NCBI RefSeq assembly: GCF_009905605.1
Contig: NZ_JAAAKZ010000004.1
Span: forward strand, 310,001-374,000
Origin: Runella sp. CRIBMP
GTDB taxonomy: Bacteria > Bacteroidota > Bacteroidia > Cytophagales > Spirosomataceae
Direction: 5' to 3'
DNA length: 64,000 nt
A program made the translations under genes and the position numbers. Below, piece by piece: positions 34,194 to 42,955 of the stretch. Each line of letters begins with the position of its first letter. Positions within the stretch are counted from its first letter, which is position 1. A model generated the notes under the pieces. It saw nothing but the letters and a program-made list of their open reading frames with translations, was not told the origin of the DNA and did not search any database.

Positions 34194-35588
34194 CTAATTA
34201 TCCTGCAGATTAATACCCATCATTTTACATCCCTGAAACTCGGGGTCTACTTTAATAAAGACATCTTCGATTGCTTTCTTAAACCACTTATCTACCGCTT
34301 CTGTTTTTTTATTGGCTAAAACAATATTAGATAGCTTCTCAAAATCGTCTTTCAAACTGGCCGTATGCGGCTCTATTTTACTTTTGTAATAGATGATTCG
34401 CATGGCGGTTTTTCCGTCGTCTGTTCGATAGTTCATGGGCGCACTAATCGTGCCAACTTTCATGGTATCTAGCATCATAAACAAGCCGTAGTCCATTGAA
34501 GCATCCAGCGGCAAGCGCGATGAACCCGACTGTTGGTCTTTCAACAAACCACCAGCATCGGCCGTACTTTTATCTTCAGACCACGTTTTGGCCACTTTTT
34601 CAAACTTTAGCGTATCAGTCTTGATTACATTATAGAGACTATCCAATACTTTTTTTGGGGCCGACATGTCCATGCGGTTATAATCGGGGCGCAATAAAAT
34701 GTGGCGGGCGTGGTATTCAGCGCCTCGGGTTTCGAGCAATTGAATCAAGTGCAAACCATATTCTGTTTCAATAGGCTCCGATAGTTCGTTTGGTTTGAGC
34801 TTCAGGGAGGCTCCTTCAAATTCGGGCAGCATTTCGCCGCGTTTGGCAAAACCAAGATCTCCACCCCGTTGCGCTGACCCCAAATCTTCCGAATAAGCCG
34901 AGGCCAATGAGGTAAAATCTTCTCCTTTTTCTACCCGGGCTTTATAATCTAGTAAACGCGCACGTAATTCGTCGTTCTGTGCTTTTGTTACTTTGGCATA
35001 ACGAACAATCTGCCCGATTTCAACTTCGGCGGGAATATAAGGTAGGCTGTCTTTGGGAATGCTATTGAAGAATTTTTTTACTTCATTGGGGGTCACTTTG
35101 ATGGCTTCCGTAATTTTACTTTGCATTTTTTCTGCTATCATTTCCTGTTTGATAGGCTCTCGCAACTCATATTTAAGAGCTTCAATGCTCTTCCCGTACG
35201 CCTCAATGATGTTTTTTTCCGAACCAAAACGCTTGGCCATGTAGTCCATCCGGGCCGCTACCTGACTTTCAATCTGTTTGTCTTCAACAATAACGGAGTC
35301 TATCTCCGCTTTTGCCAACAGCATTTTATTTACAATCAAGCGTTCTAAGGCCTGGCACATGGTAGGGGCTTGTTGGCCCTGGGCCTGAGATTGTGCCTGA
35401 ATCATGTATTCTTCCAATTCAGAACGCAGTATATAGTAGTTGTCAACGCGCGCCACAACTTTATTGAGGCTGGTGCTTTTTCCCTGTCCTTGAGCGCCCA
35501 TGAAGGCAATACACGCCAATACGAGCGTTGCCAAGGTGGAGCGAAGGACTGAGAGGTAAGATGGGTTTTGAATGAATGTTCTTTTCAT
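34194..35588 (-). CDS. SurA-like periplasmic peptidyl-prolyl isomerase
   Basis: A 464-residue outer-membrane-protein chaperone of the SurA type. After a signal peptide (LATLVLACIAFMGAQGQG) comes a SurA_N-like helical region (VARVDNYYILRSELEEYM, CQALERLIVNKMLLAKAEID). A parvulin/PpiC domain follows at about 175-280 (EVEIGQIV, YSEDLGSAQRGGDLGFAKRG, FEGASLKLKPNELSEPIETE, YGLHLIQL). A second, degraded parvulin domain is at about 280-420 (ARHILLRPDYN, TWSEDKSTADAGGLLKD). It lies 59 bases after a larger isomerase gene and 73 bases before MoxR on the same strand, so the three are likely one transcript. Confidence 0.9.
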   Translation of the reverse strand: MKRTFIQNPSYLSVLRSTLATLVLACIAFMGAQGQGKSTSLNKVVARVDNYYILRSELEEYMIQAQSQAQGQQAPTMCQALERLIVNKMLLAKAEIDSVIVEDKQIESQVAARMDYMAKRFGSEKNIIEAYGKSIEALKYELREPIKQEMIAEKMQSKITEAIKVTPNEVKKFFNSIPKDSLPYIPAEVEIGQIVRYAKVTKAQNDELRARLLDYKARVEKGEDFTSLASAYSEDLGSAQRGGDLGFAKRGEMLPEFEGASLKLKPNELSEPIETEYGLHLIQLLETRGAEYHARHILLRPDYNRMDMSAPKKVLDSLYNVIKTDTLKFEKVAKTWSEDKSTADAGGLLKDQQSGSSRLPLDASMDYGLFMMLDTMKVGTISAPMNYRTDDGKTAMRIIYYKSKIEPHTASLKDDFEKLSNIVLANKKTEAVDKWFKKAIEDVFIKVDPEFQGCKMMGINLQDN

Positions 35589-35647
35589 AATTTGGTAGGC
35601 TACTTCAAAATCGGATTCTCTATTGTTAAACGGACTTACGCCGTTTT

Positions 35648-37936
35648 TTACTTTGCTAAGTTACGTAATTCTTCTTCGTTTATCTGTACGGCAAACTTTT
35701 GGCGTAATTGCGTAAGCCAATTACGTTCCAGTTGTTTTTGGTAATCGTTTATCACGGCCCCACGCGCTTCACTGAAGGTTTTGATACGGGCGGGTTCGAT
35801 TTTGGCAATGGAAACCCATACTTTTTCCTTGTTGATACTTACCAATTGATCGCCAACCTCCCAGCGGGCGGCATCTATATAGCGGTTTGCTCCTTTGGCA
35901 AAAGCCCCTTCGGTAATGAGTATATTACCCAGTTTAAGGGCATTAAGGGCTTTTTCGAGGTCTTTTTTAGACGTGCTGAAATACTGAAAGCTTACCCGGC
36001 GGTTGCGAGACGCATTGGCCACGGGTTTGAATTTGCCGTAATCTTTCTCGATGATTCTCGTCAGGGGAACACTGTTATTGGTAAGCGCCTTAATAGCATT
36101 ATGAAGGCGTATCGTGGAAATGGAATCTGGTTCATCGGCATCGCCGTAGGCGGAAACTTCGACCGAATAATTTTCATTATTGAGTAAGGTCAGTGCAACT
36201 TCAAACAGGGCTTCCCGGTGTTTTACGCTTAGGATGGTCGATTTGGAAGGGAAAAGCAAATCGGTCCCTTTTCTCCGCAATTGATAAGGCTTAGAAGCAA
36301 GGGCTTCATGGGCCCTTTTAAGCAGCGTGTCACTCTCGCTCACCGCGAGGGTAGCAAAAGCGCGCTCGGGGTAGCGGTAGTTGGCTTTATTTTGTTCCCA
36401 ATATTGCTTCTGACCCAAAGAGTCGGTCAAGGAGCGCTCCAATACGTTGGCTTCCATGGCTTGGGTGTACAAGACTCCGTCGCGCATTTCGGTCATTAAC
36501 GCCTTAAACTCAGGGTACTTTTTTTCCAAATTTGCTTCTTCTATTTCGACCAATTTCTGATTTACAAACTGACGAAAATAACGTTCGGCAAGGATGGGCA
36601 AGGAAGTACCGGCTGGGGTGGGCTGCTGACGATTGTAGACGTATTCAAAAAAATGATTGACGCTATACGGCTGATTATCAATTTGTACCAGTGTTTTGTT
36701 TTCAATAGAAGCGTTGAGTGGTGTTTTGAATTTCCATTTGCCTCTTAGCAGGGATGTGTCGATCTGGGCCATGGCTGCCGCTTTGATAGGCGCAATTTCC
36801 GTCATTTTTGACGACGCACGTAGTTTAGTAATTAATGCTTCCCGAATGAGTTCACCGCGTGAATCAGTGGTTACTTTTTGCCGAAGTTGCGGGGCTAATT
36901 CAGTAAATGACTCAATGGGTTTGCGATTAATCAGTTTAACAATATGCCAGCCGTAGTTGCTCAAAAAAGGTTGTGAAATATCGCCGACGCGTTTGAGTGA
37001 GAATGCTACTTCTTCAAAAGCAGGGGTCATGGCTCCTGTGCCGAATTCATGAAGGATGCCGCCGTTGTCTTTGGTGGTCGGCTCGTCGGAATAGTCACGG
37101 CACACCACTTCCCAAGCTTCTTGTTGCAATAAACTGTGGGCTTTTTCTATTTTGGACTTGGCGGCGGCTTTGCCTTCAGAGGTGGCATTAGGACTGATAC
37201 GTACCAAAATGTGCGCTACCTGAACCTTACCTCGCGAAGCGCGACGGTCATTCACTTTAATTAAGTGATAGCCTGCGCCCGTTCGTACGGGGTCTGTTAT
37301 CTTTCCAATGGGCGAGGTGTAAGCAGCATTTTCAAAAGGATAAACCGTCTGAAATACCGTAAAATGCCCTAAATCTCCCCCTTTTGGGCTAGATAACGCA
37401 TCCTTTGAAAAACGGGTTGCGGCCTCTTCAAACGTAATTTCTTGTTGCAGAATTCGGCTACGTAGGGCAATGGCTGCCCGGTACGCCGATAAGGTGTCAT
37501 CGGGAGAGGCGTCGGGAGATACGGGGATTAAGATATGTGAAGCTCTGACTTCCTGTTTCAAGCGTTCGTAGGCTTCTGCTACGAGGTTTTCCACAAATAC
37601 TTTATCAGAAAGGTACGGCTGGGCCAATTGTTTCCGAAAAGAAGCCATTTCTTCCCTAAATTCGGCCGTTGTGTCTTTGCCAGCACTTTGGGCGGCGATT
37701 ACTTTCAACTTTAAATTCGTATAAAGCTGAAGGTATTCCCTAATATTGGTTGATTTGGATGTGTCGTCCGAAAATTGGTTTTTGGTAAAAGATTGAAAGA
37801 ATTCATCAGTCGTAAATTTCCGGTCACCTATGGAAAGAATCACAGGTTCGGGGGGAGCCTGTGGTGCCGGTTTGGACGTTTTGCACCCCCATATACTTAT
37901 AAATACGCCAATAAAACCCCAAAAACGATACTTCAT
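35648..37936 (-). CDS. parvulin-type isomerase lipoprotein with OmpA-like insertion
   Basis: A 762-residue lipoprotein (lipobox SIWGC, Cys18) probably facing the periplasm. Two PpiC/parvulin domains are clear: about 130-235 (VRASHILIPVSPDAS, RFSKDALSSPKGGDLGHF, GYHLIKVNDR) and about 240-345 (VQVAHILVRISPNATS, DYSDEPTTKDNGGILHEFG, YGWHIVKLINRKP). A second half starts near residue 400 as a diverged PpiD/SurA-like region. Within it, about 555-650 resembles an OmpA-like peptidoglycan-binding domain: FPSKSTILSVKHREALFEVA, VSAYGDADEPDSISTIRLHN, DYGKFKPVANASRNRRVSF. It is first in a unit with a SurA-like isomerase and MoxR and has a good promoter upstream. Confidence 0.85.
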   Translation of the reverse strand: MKYRFWGFIGVFISIWGCKTSKPAPQAPPEPVILSIGDRKFTTDEFFQSFTKNQFSDDTSKSTNIREYLQLYTNLKLKVIAAQSAGKDTTAEFREEMASFRKQLAQPYLSDKVFVENLVAEAYERLKQEVRASHILIPVSPDASPDDTLSAYRAAIALRSRILQQEITFEEAATRFSKDALSSPKGGDLGHFTVFQTVYPFENAAYTSPIGKITDPVRTGAGYHLIKVNDRRASRGKVQVAHILVRISPNATSEGKAAAKSKIEKAHSLLQQEAWEVVCRDYSDEPTTKDNGGILHEFGTGAMTPAFEEVAFSLKRVGDISQPFLSNYGWHIVKLINRKPIESFTELAPQLRQKVTTDSRGELIREALITKLRASSKMTEIAPIKAAAMAQIDTSLLRGKWKFKTPLNASIENKTLVQIDNQPYSVNHFFEYVYNRQQPTPAGTSLPILAERYFRQFVNQKLVEIEEANLEKKYPEFKALMTEMRDGVLYTQAMEANVLERSLTDSLGQKQYWEQNKANYRYPERAFATLAVSESDTLLKRAHEALASKPYQLRRKGTDLLFPSKSTILSVKHREALFEVALTLLNNENYSVEVSAYGDADEPDSISTIRLHNAIKALTNNSVPLTRIIEKDYGKFKPVANASRNRRVSFQYFSTSKKDLEKALNALKLGNILITEGAFAKGANRYIDAARWEVGDQLVSINKEKVWVSIAKIEPARIKTFSEARGAVINDYQKQLERNWLTQLRQKFAVQINEEELRNLAK

Positions 37937-37988
37937 CTTAACTTTTTAAATCTTAACAGGAATGCGCCTTCATTTATTGTGAAGTTTG

Positions 37989-38022
37989 CAAAGTTACGCC
38001 AACTTTCTGAAAGTTTAAACAA
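37989..38022 (-). promoter_or_regulatory. promoter of the isomerase-MoxR unit
   Basis: On the minus strand TTG (38022-38020), a 23-base spacer and TAACTTTG (37996-37989). Transcription would start near 37982, giving a leader of about 45 bases. Confidence 0.6.
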
Positions 38023-38059
38023 TACCTCCTTTTCACCCCCGCCAATCTGTTTTAGCCAT

Positions 38060-38067
38060 TATCTTTG
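38060..38067 (+). promoter_or_regulatory. TATCTTTG -7 box directly before truA
   Basis: The sequence matches TAnnTTTG and ends three bases before the truA ATG at 38071. If used, the transcript would begin at or within a few bases of the start codon (leaderless). No clear -33 TTG is at the expected distance. Confidence 0.4.
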
Positions 38068-38070
38068 CAC

Positions 38071-38826
38071 ATGCGTTATTTTATAGAAGTAAGTTATAAA
38101 GGAACAAATTATCATGGTTGGCAACGGCAACCCAACGGCAATACCGTACAGGAAGAACTTGAGCGAGCGTTGGCCATTATTCTGCGGCAGCCCGTTGAAA
38201 TCATCGGTAGTAGTCGAACCGACGCGGGCGTCCATGCCGAGCAGCAATTCGCGCACTTTGACGTAGAAAATCCCATTGCTGCTCCCGACCGGGTGGCATT
38301 GGGGCTGAATAGCCTTTTACCCAAAGACATTACCGTACCCAAAATTGTGGCCGTCAGACCCGATGTACATTCTCGTTTTGCTGCCACGCACCGCTGTTAT
38401 GAATACCGAATTATTTTTCAGAAAAACGCTTTTCTTACTGATTTAGCCCACGTATTTCGACCCGAGTTGGATGTTCAGCGAATGAATGAGGCCGCCGCGT
38501 TGTTGCTTCAATACACCGATTTTGAATGTTTTAGTAAAATCCATACCGACGTAAAAACCTTTTTGTGTACCATTGAGCAGGCCTATTGGGAAGAAACTCG
38601 ATTGGGACTAGTATTTCATATTAAAGCCAATCGTTTTTTGCGCGGTATGGTGCGCGCAATTGTAGGTACTTTGTTGGAAGTGGGGCAACGAAAAAAGTCG
38701 TACGCGGATTTTGAACAGTTGATTATATCCAAGAACCGTAAAAATGCCGCTGCTCAAGCGCCTGCCTGTGGGCTATTTTTGGTGGAAGTAGGCTACGATT
38801 GGGCGGCGGTCATGGACGATATTTAA
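38071..38826 (+). CDS. truA: tRNA pseudouridine(38-40) synthase
   Basis: TruA modifies U38-U40 in the anticodon arm. The ATG at 38071 (MRYFIEVSYKGTNYHGWQRQ) is the family start; an in-frame TTG two codons earlier is not needed. The 251-residue protein has the catalytic motif GSSRTDAGVHAEQQFAHFD with the nucleophilic Asp, and the later blocks VRPDVHSRFAATHRCYEYRI and NRFLRGMVRAIVGTLLEVG. Length is normal. The last three codons and the stop lie inside a perfect 50-base palindrome. Confidence 0.96.
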   Translation: MRYFIEVSYKGTNYHGWQRQPNGNTVQEELERALAIILRQPVEIIGSSRTDAGVHAEQQFAHFDVENPIAAPDRVALGLNSLLPKDITVPKIVAVRPDVHSRFAATHRCYEYRIIFQKNAFLTDLAHVFRPELDVQRMNEAAALLLQYTDFECFSKIHTDVKTFLCTIEQAYWEETRLGLVFHIKANRFLRGMVRAIVGTLLEVGQRKKSYADFEQLIISKNRKNAAAQAPACGLFLVEVGYDWAAVMDDI

Positions 38827-38870
38827 CGTTGGCGAGGCTTAAGCCTCGCCAACGTTAAATATCGTTTTTA
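38816..38870 (+). terminator. 50-base perfect palindrome spanning the truA stop codon
   Basis: Bases 38816-38840 are exactly complementary to 38841-38865 with no spacer (centre CTT|AAG), and TTTT follows the right arm. The left arm begins in the last codons of truA and contains its TAA. The form is that of an intrinsic terminator, but the stem includes coding sequence and has no unpaired loop by design. Confidence 0.7.
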
Positions 38871-38900
38871 AAATTGACACACTTAAACGTATATATTCAT

Positions 38901-39491
38901 TTGAAGAAGATTGGGATTATATTACTGGCGGCTGGCGAATCCAAGCGCATGGGCTCGCCTAAACAACTCTTGGACATTGACGGAAAAAGCCTCCTGCGTC
39001 GGACGGCTGAAGTTGCTTTGGCAACAGATTGTTACCCTGTTGTCTTAGTCATTGGGGCCAATAAGGCTCAAATTGCCCCCGAAATCATTAACCTGCCGCT
39101 GACTGTCATTGATAACCCTATGTGGCCCGAAGGGATGTCGTCGTCGGTGAAGATGGGAATGGCAGGGTTATATATGACTTACAAAGACGTGGATGCCGTT
39201 CTGATTTTAGTGTGCGACCAGCCGTATCTTTCGGTGTCGCTGTTGGAGCGGATGATTAAAATTTATGAAGAAAAACAACCGCCGATTGTCGCCTGTAAGT
39301 ACGGCGACCAAATTGGTGTTCCTGCCTTGTTTGACCGTAAAATATTTGACGAACTGTTGACCCTGACGGGTGATAAAGGGGCGAAACCCGTTGTGATGAA
39401 TCATTTGGACGAAGCCTACCTCGTGACTTTTGAGGCGGGAAGCGTTGATTTGGATACCCCCGAAGATTACAAAGCTTTTCAAAATGGATAA
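38901..39491 (+). CDS. MobA-like NTP transferase (molybdenum cofactor cytidylyltransferase family)
   Basis: A nucleotidyltransferase of the NTP_transf_3 type, 196 residues from the TTG at 38901, which gives the typical start (L)KKIGIILLAAGESKRMGSP. There is no in-frame ATG before the motif; a TTG at 38874 is an alternative that overlaps less conserved sequence. Motifs: LAAGESKRMGSPKQLL (nucleotide binding) and VLILVCDQPYLSVSLLERMI, with DNPMWPEGMSSSVKMG between them. MocA-type enzymes transfer CMP or GMP to molybdopterin, but this family has other members and no molybdenum cofactor genes are nearby. It follows the truA terminator by about 35 bases. Confidence 0.85.
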   Translation: MKKIGIILLAAGESKRMGSPKQLLDIDGKSLLRRTAEVALATDCYPVVLVIGANKAQIAPEIINLPLTVIDNPMWPEGMSSSVKMGMAGLYMTYKDVDAVLILVCDQPYLSVSLLERMIKIYEEKQPPIVACKYGDQIGVPALFDRKIFDELLTLTGDKGAKPVVMNHLDEAYLVTFEAGSVDLDTPEDYKAFQNG

Positions 39492-39510
39492 TTTCAGGTA
39501 ATGACGTTTA

Positions 39511-39540
39511 GTCTGCGGACTGCGCGTCTGCGGACTACGC
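39511..39540. repeat. two tandem 15-base repeats
   Basis: GTCTGCGGACTGCGC (39511-39525) is followed at once by GTCTGCGGACTACGC (39526-39540), differing at one base. It lies just after the nucleotidyltransferase gene in a 228-base gap. Only two units are present. Confidence 0.7.
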
Positions 39541-39634
39541 GTTGAAAATTTCGTTGCGCTGCAATGGCTTTTCGATAACGTCGCTTAATAAAGCAAATTT
39601 GTCGCGGAATAATAGGCTGGTTTTATAATTTCCT

Positions 39635-39642
39635 TATTTTTG
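39635..39642 (+). promoter_or_regulatory. TATTTTTG -7 box upstream of tldD copy 1
   Basis: Matches TAnnTTTG and lies 78 bases before the ATG at 39720. No TTG is found 19-23 bases upstream, so only half of the consensus is present. Confidence 0.35.
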
Positions 39643-39719
39643 AATGTTATGTTCTAACCGATGGTAAGAAGTTTTTTCACTTCAACCGATTACAACGATT
39701 CATCAAAACTAGACCAAGC

Positions 39720-41366
39720 ATGAAAAGAAGGGATTTTATTCAGTTGTCAAGCATGGGCTTGGGGGCTATGATGGGAGCATCCATTCCCGTTTTGGGCAAT
39801 GTGGTTCCTGTTGAGCAGCTGCTCGAACCCGCCGTCGATGCGGCCATTAAGAAAAAGATGGCTGATGTGGCCCTCAACGTGGCCAAGTCGAAAGGGGCAA
39901 CTTATACCGATGTTCGCATCGGCCGTTATCTTCAACAATACCTCTTTACCCGTGAAACCAGGGTTCAGAACATCGTTAATGCGGAATCGTACGGCGTAGG
40001 AATTCGCGTGATTGCCAACGGAACTTGGGGTTTTGCCGCTACGAGCGATGTGAGCAACGAAGGCATTGCCAAATGTACCGAAACGGCCGTAGCTATTGCC
40101 AAAGCAAATTCAAAAATCCAGACCGAGCCGGTCGTTTTGGCTCCTCAAAAAGGAGTGGGAGAGGTAACGTGGAAAACGCCCATCAAGAAAAATGCCTTTG
40201 AGGTTCCGGTTCAGGAAAAGATTGATCTGTTGATGAAAGTAAACGGCGAGGCAATGAAAAACGGAGCGGGTTTTGTCACTTCCAACCTGTTTTTTGTCAA
40301 TGAACAAAAATATTTTGCATCCTCCGATGGCTCGTATATTGACCAAGACATACACCGTATTTGGCCAACTTTTACCGTAACGGCCGTTGATAAACAAGCG
40401 GGTAAGTTCAAAAGTCGTGATGCTATCAGTTCGCCGATGGGCATGGGCTACGAATATCTTGACGGTTTGGCCAGCGAAAAAATCGCGGGACCGAATGGGT
40501 TGGTTGGGTATCGCAACTCGTACGACATGGTTGAAGATGCCATCATGTCGGCCAAACAAGCCAAAGAAAAAATGACCGCCAAGTCGGTCATGCCTGGTAA
40601 GTATGACCTCGTGCTGGACCCAAATCACTTGGGATTGACTATCCACGAATCGGTAGGTCACCCCACCGAGTTGGACCGCGTATTGGGGTATGAAGCCAAT
40701 TATGCTGGAACCAGTTTTGCGACCTTGGACAAATGGAAAACCAAGAGTTTCAATTATGGCAGCAAACAAGTCAATATCGTAGCCGATAAAACCCAGCCTT
40801 ACACTTTAGGAACCGTTGGCTACGACGACGAAGGCGTTCCTTGCAAGGAGTGGGATTTGATTAAAGACGGTATTTTGGTGAATTATCAGGCGATTCGTGA
40901 CCAAGTAAATATTTTGGGCGAAAACGCCTCACACGGTTGCTGCTACGCCGACAACTGGAATTCGGTGCAATTCCAGCGGATGCCCAACGTGTCGCTGCGC
41001 CCAGGTAAAGAAAAACTCAACGTTCAGGAAATGATTAAGGGCGTTGAAAAAGGGATATACATTATTGGTCGTGGTTCGTATTCGATTGACCAACAGCGTT
41101 ATAACTTCCAGTTTGGTGGCCAACTTTTCTACGAAATCAAAAACGGAGAAATCGTGGGAATGCTGGATGATGTAGCCTATCAGTCAAACACGCAAGAGTT
41201 CTGGAATTCGTGCGTGCAGATTTGTGACAAGGATGATTACCGTACGTTTGGGTCGTTTTTTGACGGCAAAGGGCAGCCTTCGCAGGTGAGTGCGGTTTCG
41301 CACGGAAGTTCGACGACGCGTTTTAACGGCGTGAATATCATCAATACGGGCAGAAAAATCGGATAA
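39720..41366 (+). CDS. TldD-family metalloprotease, copy 1, Tat-like N-terminus
   Basis: A 548-residue member of the TldD/PmbA family, zinc proteases that work as a heterodimer with TldE. The zinc motif is intact: His309-Glu310-SVG-His314 followed by PTELDRVLGYEANYAGT. The C-terminal block WNSCVQICDKDDYRTFGSFF and DGKGQPSQVSAVSHGSST is also family-typical. Unlike cytosolic E. coli TldD it begins MKRRDFIQLSSMGLGAMMGAS, a twin-Arg pattern with a hydrophobic stretch, so export by Tat is likely. Its partner is encoded 20 bases downstream, and a second, very similar pair follows. Substrate unknown; relatives mature small peptides or clear labile proteins. Confidence 0.92.
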   Translation: MKRRDFIQLSSMGLGAMMGASIPVLGNVVPVEQLLEPAVDAAIKKKMADVALNVAKSKGATYTDVRIGRYLQQYLFTRETRVQNIVNAESYGVGIRVIANGTWGFAATSDVSNEGIAKCTETAVAIAKANSKIQTEPVVLAPQKGVGEVTWKTPIKKNAFEVPVQEKIDLLMKVNGEAMKNGAGFVTSNLFFVNEQKYFASSDGSYIDQDIHRIWPTFTVTAVDKQAGKFKSRDAISSPMGMGYEYLDGLASEKIAGPNGLVGYRNSYDMVEDAIMSAKQAKEKMTAKSVMPGKYDLVLDPNHLGLTIHESVGHPTELDRVLGYEANYAGTSFATLDKWKTKSFNYGSKQVNIVADKTQPYTLGTVGYDDEGVPCKEWDLIKDGILVNYQAIRDQVNILGENASHGCCYADNWNSVQFQRMPNVSLRPGKEKLNVQEMIKGVEKGIYIIGRGSYSIDQQRYNFQFGGQLFYEIKNGEIVGMLDDVAYQSNTQEFWNSCVQICDKDDYRTFGSFFDGKGQPSQVSAVSHGSSTTRFNGVNIINTGRKIG

Positions 41367-41385
41367 TTAAACCACGACATCAACA

Positions 41386-42702
41386 ATGGCTATTTTAACG
41401 AAAGAAGAAGCTAAAAAAATCATAGATAAAGTGTTGGCGTTTTCAAAAGCCGACGAAATGAGCGTGAACCTGACGGGCAGCCGCACTGGAAACATCCGCT
41501 ACGCCCGTAATACGGTTTCGACCAGCGGGGAGTCGTATGACTTGTCTTTGTCGGTAACAGCCGTGTATGGCAAACGCTCGGGCACGTCTACTATCAACGA
41601 GTTTGATGACAAATCGTTGGAGAAAACCGTGCGGCGGGCCGAAGAAATTGCCCGATTAGCGCCCGAAAATCCCGAATATGTGCCAATGCTTGGGCCGCAA
41701 ACTTATTTGGAAAGTAATACTTTTTTGCAAAGTACGGCCGATATTAACCCCGAATACCGGGCAAAAGTGGCGTTTGACAGCATCGATCCTTGTCGTAAAA
41801 AGAACTTAACGGCGGCGGGTTATCTGGAAGATACCACTGATTTTTTTGCCATGGGCAACAGCAAAGGGCTTTTTGGTTACAACAAATCCACCTCGGTCGA
41901 ATTTTCTGTCACCGTTCGTTCGGCGGATGGAACTGGCTCTGGGTACGTATCTCGCGATTTTAATGATGCCGCTAAGCTCAATGCCAAAGCATCGACGGAG
42001 ATTGCTATGCAAAAAGCCATGGCTTCGGTATCGGCCAAAGCCCTTGAACCTGGGAAATACACGGTAATTCTCGAACCAACGGCGGCCCTTGATTTGATTC
42101 AAAACATGATGCGCAGTATCGACGCCCGTAATGCCGATGAAGGTCGCAGCTTTTTGAGCAAAAAAGGCGGCGGAACGCGGTTGGGAGAAAAACTATTCGA
42201 CGAGCGCGTAACCATTTATTCCGACCCGACCAACATTGATATTCCCAAAGCAGGGTTTTCACTGGACGGGCGTCCGCAAGAAAAAGTGACGTGGGTCGAT
42301 AAAGGCGTGGTTAAAAATATGGCGTATTCTCGATTTTGGGCCCAAAAACAGGGCGTCAAAGCAGTGCCCCCTCCGCAGGGGTTCATCATGACTGGCGGTA
42401 CGCAATCGCTGGCTGACCTTATTAAAGGAACCCAAAAAGGAATTTTGGTGACTCGATTGTGGTATATCCGTGCCGTTGACCCCCAAACCTTGTTATACAC
42501 CGGGCTTACCCGTGACGGGACGTTTTATATCGAAAACGGACAAATAAAATACCCCGTCAAAAACTTCCGTTTCAATGAAAGCCCTATTATCATGCTCAAT
42601 AATCTTGAAGCGATGGGCGTACCCGCCCGCGTGAACGGAAGCATGATTCCCCCGCTGAAAATTCGCGATTTTACCTTTACAAGTTTATCGGACGCCGTCT
42701 AG
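41386..42702 (+). CDS. TldE/PmbA-family protein, copy 1
   Basis: A 438-residue non-catalytic partner of TldD, recognised by the family layout: N-terminal domain with SGSRTGNIRYARNTVSTSG-like strand (residues about 25-45), LARLAPENPEYVP, a middle domain with TAAGYLEDTTDFFAMGNSKG and GSGYVSRDFNDAAKL, and a C-terminal part with KYTVILEPTAALDLIQNMM and VDPQTLLYTGLTRDGTFYIE. The HExxxH motif is absent, as in all TldE proteins. It has no signal sequence of its own, so if the complex is exported it would need to travel with the Tat-type TldD. The gene starts 20 bases after tldD copy 1. Confidence 0.9.
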   Translation: MAILTKEEAKKIIDKVLAFSKADEMSVNLTGSRTGNIRYARNTVSTSGESYDLSLSVTAVYGKRSGTSTINEFDDKSLEKTVRRAEEIARLAPENPEYVPMLGPQTYLESNTFLQSTADINPEYRAKVAFDSIDPCRKKNLTAAGYLEDTTDFFAMGNSKGLFGYNKSTSVEFSVTVRSADGTGSGYVSRDFNDAAKLNAKASTEIAMQKAMASVSAKALEPGKYTVILEPTAALDLIQNMMRSIDARNADEGRSFLSKKGGGTRLGEKLFDERVTIYSDPTNIDIPKAGFSLDGRPQEKVTWVDKGVVKNMAYSRFWAQKQGVKAVPPPQGFIMTGGTQSLADLIKGTQKGILVTRLWYIRAVDPQTLLYTGLTRDGTFYIENGQIKYPVKNFRFNESPIIMLNNLEAMGVPARVNGSMIPPLKIRDFTFTSLSDAV

Positions 42703-42955
42703 TTGAGTGTAAAGTGAGAAAGGCTAAAGTGTAAGGAAATTAGTTGGGTCAGTAGTCAGATGTGCTGGGTACGGTCTGACTATGTCTGACCTTGTTGCAT
42801 CAACCTTTACACACTCGTTTGCCGTTCATCAAAATCCCCCTGTCTGGGGGAGAATTAAGACTATATTTATCAGGATTTTTGAAATTGAATTAAACACATT
42901 CAATTTCAAACGTTTTTTCAATTACCCATACAACCATCTATAAACAAACTAAGCC

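Noticed and set aside
40110-40769. 219-codon antisense frame inside tldD copy 1
   Set aside because: Fully opposite a conserved gene with intact zinc motif; long antisense frames are a by-product of codon bias here.
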